48,824 bases of DNA from Paludibacteraceae bacterium (GCA_017647145.1 JAGCLD010000021.1:1-48824), one strand, 5' to 3'; numbered from the stretch's first letter, positions 32,301-41,757 are shown. Program-made: numbers and translations. The notes: generated by a model not told the origin, from the letters alone.

Positions 32301-35300
32301 CAGTCCTCCCTGCTTCTCGATCATAGCTTTCCATTGCTGTGGAGTAGCCTTCTCTTGCTTAATACTCTCTACTGCACGCTCAGCATTGGAAACGAATATG
32401 CGTTGGTTTTCGTTGGCAATGCTGAAACGCAAGTCATCTATCTTTTCGTTATATCGTTGAGATAGAGGAATGATGCGGTATTTGTCATCATAAGTTATTG
32501 GGTCGGTAAGTTTTAATGGCAATACTCTATCTTTATCTTGATTGGTATATGCATAAGCAAATACAGACGCCCCCTTAATTGCTTTGACCGCTTCGTAAGC
32601 AGTCATTCCCCTATCTATGACATTATCTACAATGACAATATTTTTGCCCTTTGGTAGTTCCCCCTCAACTCTAAATCCTAAATCAATATTGCTTAATTTT
32701 ACTCCTGCTAGCTTCATTTCGTACATAGAAGGTCTTTCAGTGCCTTTTAATACATCCATTACTTCGGAGTCGGTATATCTTGCAATCTGCTCCGCCAATT
32801 CTTTAGTGTATGTAGCATATCCTACCCTAGATGGCATTGGGACTATAATAGAGTTCTTTGGGATTCTTACTGCCATTCTATATGCAGCTTCCTCTATAGC
32901 CCCCTTATTCCCTCTTTTAAGTCCTTTGGCTATACTTAATCCTTTCTTGTAAGAGAAGACATAATCCATCGGTATTACCTTGTTGTTAACCGCTTTGTCA
33001 TACACAAACTCCCTAAATAGGTCGGTTGCCTTTTCTATATCACCATTTCTTGCAGCCTCTAGGTATTCTGCATCAATTCGTCTTTGCTCTTTGGTTGTTA
33101 CTTTCGCAATACTAAACCGGATATCACTCTTATCATCGTTAAATCTCTCGCTCAACGGAATGACATTGCCATTGTCATCGTAGGTAACTGTTTCGGCAGA
33201 CTTGATTTGGTTGGGGTCAAAGGCTATATAACTATCCGAGCCGGCATCCTCATACACATTTTCATAGACTATACCATCTATTTTAGCATTCTCTTCTCTG
33301 GCTATATCTATCTCTTCATCCCAACTATTTGATACATCATCTGTGCGTTTGATATTGCGGATATTTAAAAAATAAGGTTTAACAGCATATTCATTTTCTA
33401 AATGAGACAATGCGTCTTCCATTGCTTCCTCTGCTGTAGCAAACAACTTGTCACTATGTAGGTTGTACGATTCATCGTATTCGTTTTCGTACTTCCAACT
33501 AAATGTCCCATCTTCATTGCGTACAAGCCAATCTCCATAACCAAACTCCTCATCTAAAATACGTTGCATTGCAGCTTTTCTGGTACCAAAGTGCATATTG
33601 CGATTAGGAGTAAATATACTTATTCCAAACTTACCTCCATGCCACACCTCCATCGGCTCTCCATTCTCATCTACAATTTTTGACGAATTTGTTTGGAGAA
33701 TTGAAAGTAACTTCGTATCTTTGACCCTTGAAAGGGCATAAGACGGAATAGGTGCGTCCCCCGTTGGTGTAAAGCCCTTACGGTTTACTGCTTGGTTTGA
33801 TTCTATCATATCAAGCAGTTTTCCTTTTTCAACCTCTGTGAGCGAATGGTCATAATAATAATCTCCACCCTTCACACCGATTGTAACTTTAACCGTATAA
33901 CTTTCCCCATTATAATCCAATCCGCAGACATAATATCTGTAAGAATCATATTGAGAATCGTCCTTTTCTGATGGCATTTCTTCCACAAATATTGACGATT
34001 GAATTATTTTTGGTATGAGTGCAATAGATTTTACATGAACATCATTACCCATGCTATGACTGGTAACTTTCTTTGCTCCCTTTTTTACCAATTCCACTTG
34101 TTCGTTTGTGTCCGCAATAACATAGTTACCTCTAAGATTGTTAAGAATGTATGATTGTGCAGATTCTCTATTTAATTCATATTTCCCAATATGTTCTTCA
34201 CCATTCATTTCCACTGGCTTGCTTTCCCTCAACTTATCGATTCTCGCTGCCTTTTCCCAATCTCCAAACCACTTCTTGAACGCCTTTGTGCGAACTTGTG
34301 CCCATTGCTTTTCATTCAAGTTCGTTGGCTCTCCGTTAGGTGCTTTCATCCACGTTCCGTCTGCCTTTGACTTGTCAATGATTCCCTGCTCCTCCTCGGT
34401 AAAACGGAAACGGATATTATTGTCATTAGCTGATTCATAACCATCATTTAATATCTCAATTACATCAACAAGACGAACCATATTACTTGACGCTCGCTGG
34501 ATAATATCGGAAAGATTATTGACAATATTAGTTCCTTGAGCAGATACATTCAGTGATTCAGAACGACCATACAACACAACATTATAACCCCCCATGCTCA
34601 ATGCATCATGCACTATCTGTTGAGCAACATGACCAGCATTAGATGCAGTGATTTGATTGTCTGTCAAGAATACATTGCCAACACATTCACCTGCGTGGTT
34701 CATCAATAATACATTGAGTTTATCGCGTGCTCCAAGTCTCTGAGTGGAGATAAACTCTGCTATCCCATAACTACTAAATTCAAATTTAGCCGGAGCATCT
34801 ACCTTAAATGATTGCTTGTTGAATTTGTAAACTTTTGCTTTTTTACCCTCCTTGTTGGTCGGTATAACATTCGAGTAAGTCAATCCATATTGATTAAATG
34901 TTACAAATTCACCACTGCGAGTATTGATGATAATGCCATCTTCCATCTTCTCGCCAATTGCTTTTTCTAAGTTGCTATATGCTTGTTTGTCTTGAGGGGA
35001 GCAAATAAGTTTACCGGATGGGTGATTATGAACAAAAACAACTCTGTCAGGATCTATACGATTGACAGCTACAATCAATGAAGAAAAATCTATCACACTT
35101 GCTGAATGATTACCCATACCCAAGTGCAAAATGGTAGGTTTGCCATTTTTTATGAGAACTCCGAATGTGTTTTCTATAGCTTCATTTTCCAAGTTTTTGA
35201 AAATGTAAGCCACATCTTCGCAACTCTCAATCTTGTTACCTGTCATAAAGTCAAATTCGCCTGATTCAGTGAATTGACGTTCTACATAACAGATTTCACC

Positions 35301-38300
35301 ATCTTCTAACTCTCGAAGATGATTGAGGGTGGACAGGGTGGTAGTTCGTGATCTCCGTACATTATTTGCTCCGGACCCGTCATTATCGGTAATTGTTGTT
35401 CCATTGAATAATGACAACTGTTTGTATCTAATTGTTTTTCCATCTTTGCTTTTGTATATTATTCCTTCTCTATCAAATCCCATTGCATCTCCTTCTTTGA
35501 TTAGGCGAGCATGGATGTTCTTACTGCGCATAACGGCTTCTGCCATTTCTCCGATGGTCATGTCACGCGTCAATCGGTTATGGCTCTCATTGAGTAATTG
35601 AGCAATCTCACGTTCACTGATACCAACAATAAAGCCAACATCACGCAACCATTGACGGATTGTATCAACAATCTTCTGCCAAATGGTGCGCTCTTCTTCG
35701 CTCACACCATACTCGGCAAAATGAGCAATAAACTCATCAGCTGCCGCCAAACAATCATTATCACTCAATGCATCAAGATAGGATTTCTTCTCTTGCTCAC
35801 TCATCGCATTGATGCGTTCAAGCATACCGGTGCTACCTATAGCGAGACTTTCTTTGACATATAGCGCAAATTGCAGACGACGATTACTATCCATCATGCT
35901 CCACACATTCTTGCACATGTTGTCAAATTTTCTATGACCCATGAGGTCACGCAAGCCCTTGTGTGCAACAAACTCATGCAGTAAGGTTTCAAACACCTCT
36001 TGTTCGTCATTTGCATTGGGAGTGTAGATATACACCTGATTGTTGTCAAGATTATACCAACCCATCACTTTCTCTCCACTCTTGATGGCACGATAAGCCA
36101 TACCTTCACTGCCTGGTAATTCTTCCACATCGTTCACAATGTGTACTCCCTTACCGCCCATAGCCTTAACAAAAGTATCTGCTTCTTGCGCTAACTTTTT
36201 AGCAATGGGTTCTTCTGTAGATGTAGGTTCAGAGTTATCCTCAATTCTTTGCGATGCTTCTTCTGATTCAGCATCTACAACATCACCTTCTTTGCTTAAT
36301 CGTCTGTTTCCGGAGACTTCTTCTTCATCACTTGGTTGTGTGCCTTGAACAGCAGATTCAGTTTCTTGGTTTGAAGGTCTTGATTGTTTTGATTGTCTTT
36401 CGCTTGATTGTTTTCCATATCGGTCTAAAATTTTATTCTTAATATCTTCCGGACTTCTCACACCAAACATGCTGGTCTGTCCGTTGGCTTCATTGATTGC
36501 AGATGTGTTATATAATGTCAATACTTGTCGGAACTCCTCCACACCGGCTGACATTTCCTCTGCCAATAACATTGCAAAAGCACTGAAACGCTCATGAACA
36601 TACCCGTCAAAAGCATTTCCTTGGCGAAGATACAAAATAAAAGGCATATTCGCATTGCGAGCTTCGTATAAAAGTTGGATGGCATTCTCAATGTCTTGGG
36701 TCAATGCATAGTCTCCTAACTTTCTGTTCTCTACAATAGCGGGCAAGGCACGTAAGATAGATTGTTTTAGTCCTCTGTCATTGCCCATCATCCTGATTAC
36801 TCGCTCACTGAATAATGAACCTATCAGAACATTTGTCACAAAATCACGTCCTTGTGCGCTCAACACTACTTTGCCATCTATTTCTTCCGTTAGTGCTGCC
36901 ATATCGGCAAAGCCTATCACTCCGTTATCTTGTAGAGTTTTAAGCACATCAATACCTCCATCGGAACTATTAAAGAATCCTTGAAGACTGTCATAGCGGT
37001 CCATGATGGACAATACACTACTTCGCGTTTCATCATTCAATGATTTGCTCTTGCTGACAGCGGTCTCTGTTGAACCTTGTGTTTTCTTCTCGTTCTGATT
37101 GAACTGTGCAAATGTTTCTGTGGTGTAAGGTAGTACTTCGTCTGTTACAAACAACACACGTGCATGCGGAATACTATCCACTTGTTCTTCTGTGAAACCA
37201 AACATTTCTGCTTTTTGTTTCAAGGCATCTGTGTAAGCTTGGTCAGTGCCATTCTGTGCGGCAATCATACCTGCCATCACACGTCCATTACCATCATATA
37301 CCACACCTTCCGCTGATACGGTAGGCACATTCTCAACGGCTTGACCTCCATAATTAGAAGCAATACGCTCGGTCTCCATTTGTGCATTCTTGTCATTGCG
37401 ATAGTCTCGATCATTCACGTTTTGACCTCGCTCGTTGACCGGGAAACCTTCACTTGTTGCCCATCCATTCAAAGGATTGTGACTTGGAGTTGCAGCTCCA
37501 TCACCAACCAACACATAGCGACCGCTTATCTGCGTACCATTAGGCAAGGTTCTCACATCTTTGCGACCTTCTATCTTAGGTGCATTATTCCATTGCTGTG
37601 ACACATTCTCTTGCGCTACATTCGCTTCTTGCTCTCCTTGTGGAGTATTACTACGTTCATTGGCTAAAGTGGATTGTATGCGCCTCTTATCCATTTCCTC
37701 TTGCACTTTCATCCATCGGTCAAGTTCTGCTTGTGCTTGCGCTTTCTCTTGGTTGATGGATTGCAATTCTGCAAGACGTTGTGCCTTGTCTGTGCTTTTG
37801 GGTTTGCGTTTGCTTGCTTGCTCTACTCGCTTTTGTGCTTGAGTAATGTTGTCAGCCACATAATCATTGTCTCCTTGCGCTATGAACTCTTCTGCGTCGG
37901 CTATATCTTGCTCCAATTGAGATATTACCGGTTGAGGCACTTCCGGTTGTCCCTTTGCAGTAAATCCAGCATTAGTAATAAGGTTTTGCGCCGTTTCTGC
38001 ATGCATATTCTCTACCACTTGCTCTCCATTACGCATGTTCACATTGCCATTCTCAAGCACTTCTATCTCTACTTCTTCTCCTTTTGGGTTGACGTAGATT
38101 CCTGATTGTAGGGTAACAGATGGTTGTGGTTGTTCTTGTGTGATAGGAGTAGGAGTAGGAGTAGGAGAGGGCTGTTCACCAACATTATCAACCTCTACCT
38201 CGCCCTCTTGTGCTACTCCTGTGGATGTTTCTTGTGGTATTATAGATGCTATTTCTTCCTCTGTCCTAAACTGCTTGAGTGCTTCTTCTCGTGGAATAAC

Positions 38301-40502
38301 TGTTTCCACCTCATTCTCGCCAATGGTAATAACAATACCATCTTGTGTCACTCCTTTGATGGTTGTGGTGGCTGGTTCGCCATTAGGTGCCATCATGATT
38401 GCTCCGTTACCATCCACCATATAGACGGTTGTACCTGGTGTGAATTGTTGCAATCGTGCGAGGTCTCGCTTGGTATCTTCCACCGATTGATGGGTAGTGT
38501 ATTGCAATTCCGCAAGGGGAACTTGTTTCACTGCACCGGTGTTGTTATAGCGAACATACACATACGCATCGCTATTTTCTTCGTCAAAGGTTGTGTTACC
38601 TTCTGAATCTGTGCGATATTCCACATGACCTTTGACAATGTTTACATCTTCTTGTTGAGGTGTTTGTGCATATATAATGTTGCCATCTTCCTTGTTGCTG
38701 ATGTGTTCCAGATGGTGTTCTTGCCATTTATTATTTGCGCCCTGCTCAAATTGGTTCAGCAGATTGGTTTCTTCCTCGCTCAATGTTTCTCCTTGTTTTT
38801 GCTTGCGGTTGGCTTGCACCACCTGCTCGTAGGCTTCTTCTCGGCTTATTCCTCTTTCATTGGCTACTTGGTCAAGCCCTGCTAATTGTTCTTGCGCATA
38901 CTCGCGTTGATGTCGTTGAAATGCTTTGTAGTTACCACGACCGAGTTCTTCTTGTTGTTTATCCCATTGCTTGCGTGACAATGCCGGATTATGTTCCAAT
39001 GCTTCTTCGTATGCTTTATCTTGTTGTTGCTTGAACTCGGCTCTTGATTGGATAGAACCGACAGCTGCACCTGCACCGGCTACAGTTCCACCCATACCCA
39101 TACCTGCAATACCGCCCACCAATCCTGCTTCGGCATATTCTTTTCCTTTTTCTGCTAAGAATTGTCCGACTGTCAAGTTTGGATTTTGGTCTTTCATGGC
39201 TTCATATTGCGCAATGATACCATTGGCACCATTACCAAACACTCCATCCACAACAGTGTTCCATGCGTCTGTCAATGGTCCTGTTGCCAACTCTTCTCCA
39301 CCTTCTTCTGCAAAGGCATTTCCAAGTATCTTAGCTGCTTCTTTAACGGCTTGCTGAGGACTTTTCTCGGCTTCGTGGATAATATTCTTGATAATATTCT
39401 TGGTTGTCTCATCAGTGATGTTTTTACCACTCTTAAACCACTTGACGGGATTACCTCCGACACGTTCAATCACAGCCTCAATTCCTGCGCTACCAAGAGC
39501 ACTCACCACACGTTGTGATTCGGACATGTCTTGGTCAAGATTCTCAGCATAGTTGCGTCCATAATTGCTGGCAAACACAAGTGGAGTACCTACCACAGGA
39601 ACGAATGCAAGTGCGCTCTGTGCTGCGCTTTCTGTTCCACTTGCTACTGCGCTCTGCAATGCGTCTCCCACCTTACCTTCTCTCAAGAGGTCTATCACAC
39701 CTTTATTGCCTCCTTCGGCTGACTTGGGTTGTGCATCCACACTTTCTTTGGCCGCATATTCTGTCAGCAGGTTGTTGCGGATTAAGTCTTCTTTATTGGT
39801 AGGTAAGACTTTGCCTGTTCCTTCTTCAAGGTAGTTGTCACCCATCATAGAAGCCGCTGCATCTATCAGACTGCCTGCTGTGCCTGCTACAGTGGACTTG
39901 AGACCTCGCCCTATTGATTCCATAAAGGAGGGGTCATTGGCTATCTCCGGATTGGCTTGAATGTAACTTCTGTAGGCATCTGCACTCTCATTGCGGAGTA
40001 TCTTTGCCATTCTTCTTTTGTCTTCAAGGTTACCTTCTTGGTCCACACGCTTGATTTCATCTTCAAGGTATTGATTGTAGTCGGCAATGCTTCCTTGTCT
40101 GTACAATTGCTTTCTTTTTTCTTCCCATGCCTTGTTGCGTGCTTCTCGCTCTTCATTGGCTTTTCGTTGTTGTTCAACCTCTTGAACGAATGTATCAACA
40201 TCTGTTTCGCCTTGAAAGAAGCCGGGTATCTTTCGTTCTTCATTCACAAGGTTAGCCTCTTGTGGCAACTCAGCAGGCTTATTAGGCTCAGGCATTGTCA
40301 ATGTGATTTCGCCTGCATCTATACCTTCCTGAATAGGGTCATCAAATTCTTCAAGAAATGCCTTGTAGTCGGCAGATTTCACACGATACTTCTTACCATT
40401 ACGCTCCATAATGGTTGATGAGTTGGGAAATTCAGCAAGAAAGTTGTTAATGTGTTCATCTTTAACATTGTACTTTCTACCATTATTTTCAAATATAGGC
40501 AT
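26340..40502 (-). CDS. Giant polyvalent internal/ejected virion protein, 4720 aa
   Basis: One uninterrupted gene of 14.2 kb. In order: an N-terminal double repeat (two NGRKY/NGKKYRV units, 1-55), Ala/Gly-rich hydrophobic segments (near 300 and 470-490), coiled coil, a PT-rich linker (about 778), a DdrB-like ParB domain with VVYDGNGR (1067), a zincin motif HEFVAH (1509-1514), a RadC-like JAB domain HNHPSG...SPQD (1825-1838), an LPD3/ART-type region (H2288), a phosphoribosyltransferase motif IVIVDNVIDRGMTAYEA (about 2623-2638), a DEIQS module (2939), a second ART domain YHGS (3401) and an LPD38-like C-terminus with a membrane-like span near 4386. It is typical of phage proteins injected with the genome, carrying enzymes for takeover. 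The boundaries between modules carry a recurring R-F-[SR] motif. Confidence 0.82.
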   Translation of the reverse strand: MPIFENNGRKYNVKDEHINNFLAEFPNSSTIMERNGKKYRVKSADYKAFLEEFDDPIQEGIDAGEITLTMPEPNKPAELPQEANLVNEERKIPGFFQGETDVDTFVQEVEQQRKANEEREARNKAWEEKRKQLYRQGSIADYNQYLEDEIKRVDQEGNLEDKRRMAKILRNESADAYRSYIQANPEIANDPSFMESIGRGLKSTVAGTAGSLIDAAASMMGDNYLEEGTGKVLPTNKEDLIRNNLLTEYAAKESVDAQPKSAEGGNKGVIDLLREGKVGDALQSAVASGTESAAQSALAFVPVVGTPLVFASNYGRNYAENLDQDMSESQRVVSALGSAGIEAVIERVGGNPVKWFKSGKNITDETTKNIIKNIIHEAEKSPQQAVKEAAKILGNAFAEEGGEELATGPLTDAWNTVVDGVFGNGANGIIAQYEAMKDQNPNLTVGQFLAEKGKEYAEAGLVGGIAGMGMGGTVAGAGAAVGSIQSRAEFKQQQDKAYEEALEHNPALSRKQWDKQQEELGRGNYKAFQRHQREYAQEQLAGLDQVANERGISREEAYEQVVQANRKQKQGETLSEEETNLLNQFEQGANNKWQEHHLEHISNKEDGNIIYAQTPQQEDVNIVKGHVEYRTDSEGNTTFDEENSDAYVYVRYNNTGAVKQVPLAELQYTTHQSVEDTKRDLARLQQFTPGTTVYMVDGNGAIMMAPNGEPATTTIKGVTQDGIVITIGENEVETVIPREEALKQFRTEEEIASIIPQETSTGVAQEGEVEVDNVGEQPSPTPTPTPITQEQPQPSVTLQSGIYVNPKGEEVEIEVLENGNVNMRNGEQVVENMHAETAQNLITNAGFTAKGQPEVPQPVISQLEQDIADAEEFIAQGDNDYVADNITQAQKRVEQASKRKPKSTDKAQRLAELQSINQEKAQAQAELDRWMKVQEEMDKRRIQSTLANERSNTPQGEQEANVAQENVSQQWNNAPKIEGRKDVRTLPNGTQISGRYVLVGDGAATPSHNPLNGWATSEGFPVNERGQNVNDRDYRNDKNAQMETERIASNYGGQAVENVPTVSAEGVVYDGNGRVMAGMIAAQNGTDQAYTDALKQKAEMFGFTEEQVDSIPHARVLFVTDEVLPYTTETFAQFNQNEKKTQGSTETAVSKSKSLNDETRSSVLSIMDRYDSLQGFFNSSDGGIDVLKTLQDNGVIGFADMAALTEEIDGKVVLSAQGRDFVTNVLIGSLFSERVIRMMGNDRGLKQSILRALPAIVENRKLGDYALTQDIENAIQLLYEARNANMPFILYLRQGNAFDGYVHERFSAFAMLLAEEMSAGVEEFRQVLTLYNTSAINEANGQTSMFGVRSPEDIKNKILDRYGKQSSERQSKQSRPSNQETESAVQGTQPSDEEEVSGNRRLSKEGDVVDAESEEASQRIEDNSEPTSTEEPIAKKLAQEADTFVKAMGGKGVHIVNDVEELPGSEGMAYRAIKSGEKVMGWYNLDNNQVYIYTPNANDEQEVFETLLHEFVAHKGLRDLMGHRKFDNMCKNVWSMMDSNRRLQFALYVKESLAIGSTGMLERINAMSEQEKKSYLDALSDNDCLAAADEFIAHFAEYGVSEEERTIWQKIVDTIRQWLRDVGFIVGISEREIAQLLNESHNRLTRDMTIGEMAEAVMRSKNIHARLIKEGDAMGFDREGIIYKSKDGKTIRYKQLSLFNGTTITDNDGSGANNVRRSRTTTLSTLNHLRELEDGEICYVERQFTESGEFDFMTGNKIESCEDVAYIFKNLENEAIENTFGVLIKNGKPTILHLGMGNHSASVIDFSSLIVAVNRIDPDRVVFVHNHPSGKLICSPQDKQAYSNLEKAIGEKMEDGIIINTRSGEFVTFNQYGLTYSNVIPTNKEGKKAKVYKFNKQSFKVDAPAKFEFSSYGIAEFISTQRLGARDKLNVLLMNHAGECVGNVFLTDNQITASNAGHVAQQIVHDALSMGGYNVVLYGRSESLNVSAQGTNIVNNLSDIIQRASSNMVRLVDVIEILNDGYESANDNNIRFRFTEEEQGIIDKSKADGTWMKAPNGEPTNLNEKQWAQVRTKAFKKWFGDWEKAARIDKLRESKPVEMNGEEHIGKYELNRESAQSYILNNLRGNYVIADTNEQVELVKKGAKKVTSHSMGNDVHVKSIALIPKIIQSSIFVEEMPSEKDDSQYDSYRYYVCGLDYNGESYTVKVTIGVKGGDYYYDHSLTEVEKGKLLDMIESNQAVNRKGFTPTGDAPIPSYALSRVKDTKLLSILQTNSSKIVDENGEPMEVWHGGKFGISIFTPNRNMHFGTRKAAMQRILDEEFGYGDWLVRNEDGTFSWKYENEYDESYNLHSDKLFATAEEAMEDALSHLENEYAVKPYFLNIRNIKRTDDVSNSWDEEIDIAREENAKIDGIVYENVYEDAGSDSYIAFDPNQIKSAETVTYDDNGNVIPLSERFNDDKSDIRFSIAKVTTKEQRRIDAEYLEAARNGDIEKATDLFREFVYDKAVNNKVIPMDYVFSYKKGLSIAKGLKRGNKGAIEEAAYRMAVRIPKNSIIVPMPSRVGYATYTKELAEQIARYTDSEVMDVLKGTERPSMYEMKLAGVKLSNIDLGFRVEGELPKGKNIVIVDNVIDRGMTAYEAVKAIKGASVFAYAYTNQDKDRVLPLKLTDPITYDDKYRIIPLSQRYNEKIDDLRFSIANENQRIFVSNAERAVESIKQEKATPQQWKAMIEKQGGLKAGEDKWLGLSDWLNEKANATIEMTNDETIAEYAKRVARAKTLTKQEILDFIDENKIQIEEVKYTQFGYGLIDEATRKLEAELKEIGWDAMVEKYPGFDELFEVYNGELLWSEERASVGEYEDFIIDEKIVDLDSQDNAINETREKYTTDGLERKREIALVVPTIESWNKNDEIHFGDAGGGRAVAWVRFGETTDSEGNRVLVIDEIQSKRHQEGREKGYKREFTKEEEAEYKDLTEEYQRISVPLKMKYGNYIIGRFRTRPFSDFSEEEIKQLVRAENILSRLYELESVKIEGIPSAPFDKNWHELAMKRMLRYAAENGYDYVAWTTGEQQADRYDIGKVVNRIESNDTVDYDSTLGVDLVKQVVLFTHDGNAITLRLTPEGIVRASSQYNGHHISDIVGKELGNRIMTETDLVLKEQDLRIGGEGMKGFYDKMLPSFVSKYTKKWGAKVEDIELPKLEKSAQTMHAVNVTPEMKKSVMEGQVMFSIKDNKKAPETVSVQDEHLQTVVSSADGAKVLKDLDNAIVEYENDTKTKEKTFLGNLAKVLGAKQDGSNSQYATFEAMNGKVFTIRLSNHNAKVSTFDNHDESEGISIVITPQKNNGITNDGDAHVTEYYYDAIKLRRADSKPLVEILKSVKQSLYSGEYKDTTGLAEIQEVNDIRFRTTYHGSASYFAKFDHSFMGTGEGLQSFGWGTYVTEVEDVAKRYANVALKGEQKFKYIGDKDVKKSIVEDAEGLIDNAGGFDEALQMYEGHRLPPHYPLAIAFDFIRSTSKSDWEGQRHMYEVEIPDANEAYYIDYKERMSNQGEIFTMVDNALASDGWQRKEVDDKVVFSDGVNRIVLNPKQTGGDFYNELAFGFGSPQAASEYLNDVVGITGIQYDVNYHNGGNEDGHKNYVIFNADDAQVVSNTRFSIRGNAWSDVPAYNPGETIGEYIQRVNAWKQERNVMAQKEYEEFLNQQGTRMNRNKQKWIDRYSPIEDLLNMLTAKGVKIDPYDNAYTYMMLSGGKAQWDTQEFQKNQVKRMADAFNAIINSNSLDDLAESMTWRNMPDKQVQLKWWNPKSWSRRYRTEMNNRPLSVRELIGVYLQAKDVEEAKAMGLVNRGEEGFVNNLGMTYQDVIDVVEERLNEDQREELFASVKAANQFALDYLYEHGMMAQEDYEEYSRRKHYVPQRGWRERDMENREMDYVSEQNIGSGSPYNSAVIQAKGRGSLASDPIGYIVSIGNSAIMSAQKNEAKKYFLDLMMENEELFRESGIGVFKKYWVKQEVDTDGNVSYVATYVPPTKGEILKDNATKERIKALQADMYGLRDDLDRQKAILSNLINRKSNMTMDGAIAIMDKGIDAVNAKINRIKNEMSNIEQEIELRKKQIVFVSGVSEDMVQRTAQEKRQHVVYVMKDGQKYELLLENNERLANALNRNFPTPRVGGVIDRVGRGTRYVSGALTQYNPEFAMSNFLRDVQSAMVSNEANFGKEFTGRFAKNLTVVPPILCSYMAKRNQGENDLFGNDELSGYLKEFFEEGAPTGYTYLNDVNELAGLFDEMLQTGKTSKKMLETAKNAGSFLSELSELTTRFAQFVTARQSGYTPRQSAIIAKEVSTNFDRKGTMSSNMGIYAFFNASVQGTYKFFHDKKYLDKNWQKASAAKLMAVSGIMFIAGMLATLLNPDDPEDETMHSEYTRKTNYVIGRVKIPVAHFFRIFYGAGTELALAMQGNKTYANALFDTMDFTMQEVMPIGSLPLSYNREQSKAEVDASKFLLSLVPTYGASTMEALVNQDFRGASIYTPYYTTQDAEHMKRIHQSRKGTPLVYDAIAKGLHWLSGGNPEYEVKEPGMRGIIDVPGSTIQHIVHPFIPGAVIMLGDGISAGISAAKGEKVDAGDVPIARRVVTHDYDLVKDFNGEYWELKGKMEHFEKMYKDGQRFSEEEMQLARRVLGVMEDYDTFYKRYKKQRKSGYDGNFGEYLHEAVNYNAKNLQVLHNLNKEWNRTMY

Positions 40503-40505
40503 ATA

Positions 40506-41738
40506 TTATTGTTTAGATGGGTTATAATCAATGATTTCGTTAGATGGTGTATAATCAATTACGTCATTATCATGACTGTCGTTGGCTACATAGTTTGCTG
40601 TGTATTGGTTTTCTTTCAACCTAATTCCCGTGACGTTGCCCAATTCTGCCATGATTTGTTTCTTCACTGCATCAGACACCTTAGTGTCATTTAACAAGCG
40701 ACCATTCAACACCTCTACCATCAACTTGTCATAGTCCAACTCGTCTGTTTCGGTGGTAAGTCCGCTTTCTCCTTTTTCTCCGCTTGCTCCCTCCACTAAT
40801 CTTTTGTAAGTGTCTTTATCGTTGTTGATGGCATAAGATACGGCATTCTTCAGGCGGTCATAACCTTCCTGATCAATCTTACCGAGATACTTGGACGTGG
40901 GGTAAAAATTACCTTTCTCGTCTTTTTTAAGTTGCCCATTCTCATCTTTCTCATAATAAGCAAGTGACACTGGGTATGTCTTTCCTCCACCTCGTCCACT
41001 TCCACTTCTGCTTGAACTACTATTGCCACTTCCGTTACCGCCATCGTCTGAGGATAACACATCCTTAGTTGCATTCTTCCATGCCGATTGCTTCACAACA
41101 TCATCACCTTTAACCACATTGGTTGTCTTGTCACCATGTTGAGCGGTGCTTGTCTGCGTATATGCGTCTGCCACATAACGTGCAATCCTATCACTGAGGT
41201 CTTTGGCTTTATCTGCCTTATATTTGGCTTGTGCCTGTGCAAGTGCTGCGTCTTCCGCTCTTGTCAAGGCTTCCATTTCCTTGTTATCCTTGATATAATC
41301 ATCCACTTTGGCAGGGTCTCTCTTCCACACATTACCGCCTATTCCGGTAGTAATCATGTCACCCAGTACGGCAAGAGAATTATACATATTGGCAAGCCGT
41401 GTTCTCCTCTTGTTGAGCTCAATGTCTTGGTCTCTTTTCTTCCGCATCTTTTCATAGTCCACACCAAGAATGCTTGCTGTGGTAGGCTCCATTGCATTGC
41501 CCGGACCATACACATAATCATGCTCTGCTTGTGCTCTTTCTCTCGCTCTGGTGTAGGCATCATCATCCAGTTCCTTGCGTGTGGTGGTAACATCATCTCC
41601 TTGTGTCTGAGTGGTGGTCTGCGCTCCATGCTTTGTAGTCTGCGTAGAACCCGACGTCACACGCTCTTTGGTTTGTCTGACATCGCCCTCTGCAAGTTTC
41701 TCTGCTATTTGTTCTGCTGTTGATTTTTCTTCTGGCAT
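40506..41738 (-). CDS. Probable internal/ejection virion protein, 410 aa
   Basis: A hydrophilic, low-complexity protein rich in Thr, Gln, Asp, Lys and Gly. Residues 1-60 are Thr/Gln-rich, 90-200 form helices (ALTRAEDAALAQAQAKYKAD), a Ser/Gly linker (SGNSSSSRSGSGRGGG) follows, and the end repeats DYTPSNEIIDYNPSKQ. No membrane span. The neighbours (a small helical 189-residue protein upstream and the giant protein 3 nt downstream) suggest a podovirus-type ejection trio. Identification is by context. Confidence 0.6.
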   Translation of the reverse strand: MPEEKSTAEQIAEKLAEGDVRQTKERVTSGSTQTTKHGAQTTTQTQGDDVTTTRKELDDDAYTRARERAQAEHDYVYGPGNAMEPTTASILGVDYEKMRKKRDQDIELNKRRTRLANMYNSLAVLGDMITTGIGGNVWKRDPAKVDDYIKDNKEMEALTRAEDAALAQAQAKYKADKAKDLSDRIARYVADAYTQTSTAQHGDKTTNVVKGDDVVKQSAWKNATKDVLSSDDGGNGSGNSSSSRSGSGRGGGKTYPVSLAYYEKDENGQLKKDEKGNFYPTSKYLGKIDQEGYDRLKNAVSYAINNDKDTYKRLVEGASGEKGESGLTTETDELDYDKLMVEVLNGRLLNDTKVSDAVKKQIMAELGNVTGIRLKENQYTANYVANDSHDNDVIDYTPSNEIIDYNPSKQ

Positions 41739-41757
41739 AATCTATTCTTGTTTTTCT

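Noticed and set aside
31581-32465. 294-residue rightward frame
   Set aside because: Antisense to conserved domains of the giant protein; hydrophobic low-complexity composition.
38140-38180. GGAGTA hexanucleotide repeat as a phase-variation switch
   Set aside because: The unit is a multiple of three and encodes a Pro-Thr linker, so slippage would not shift the frame.
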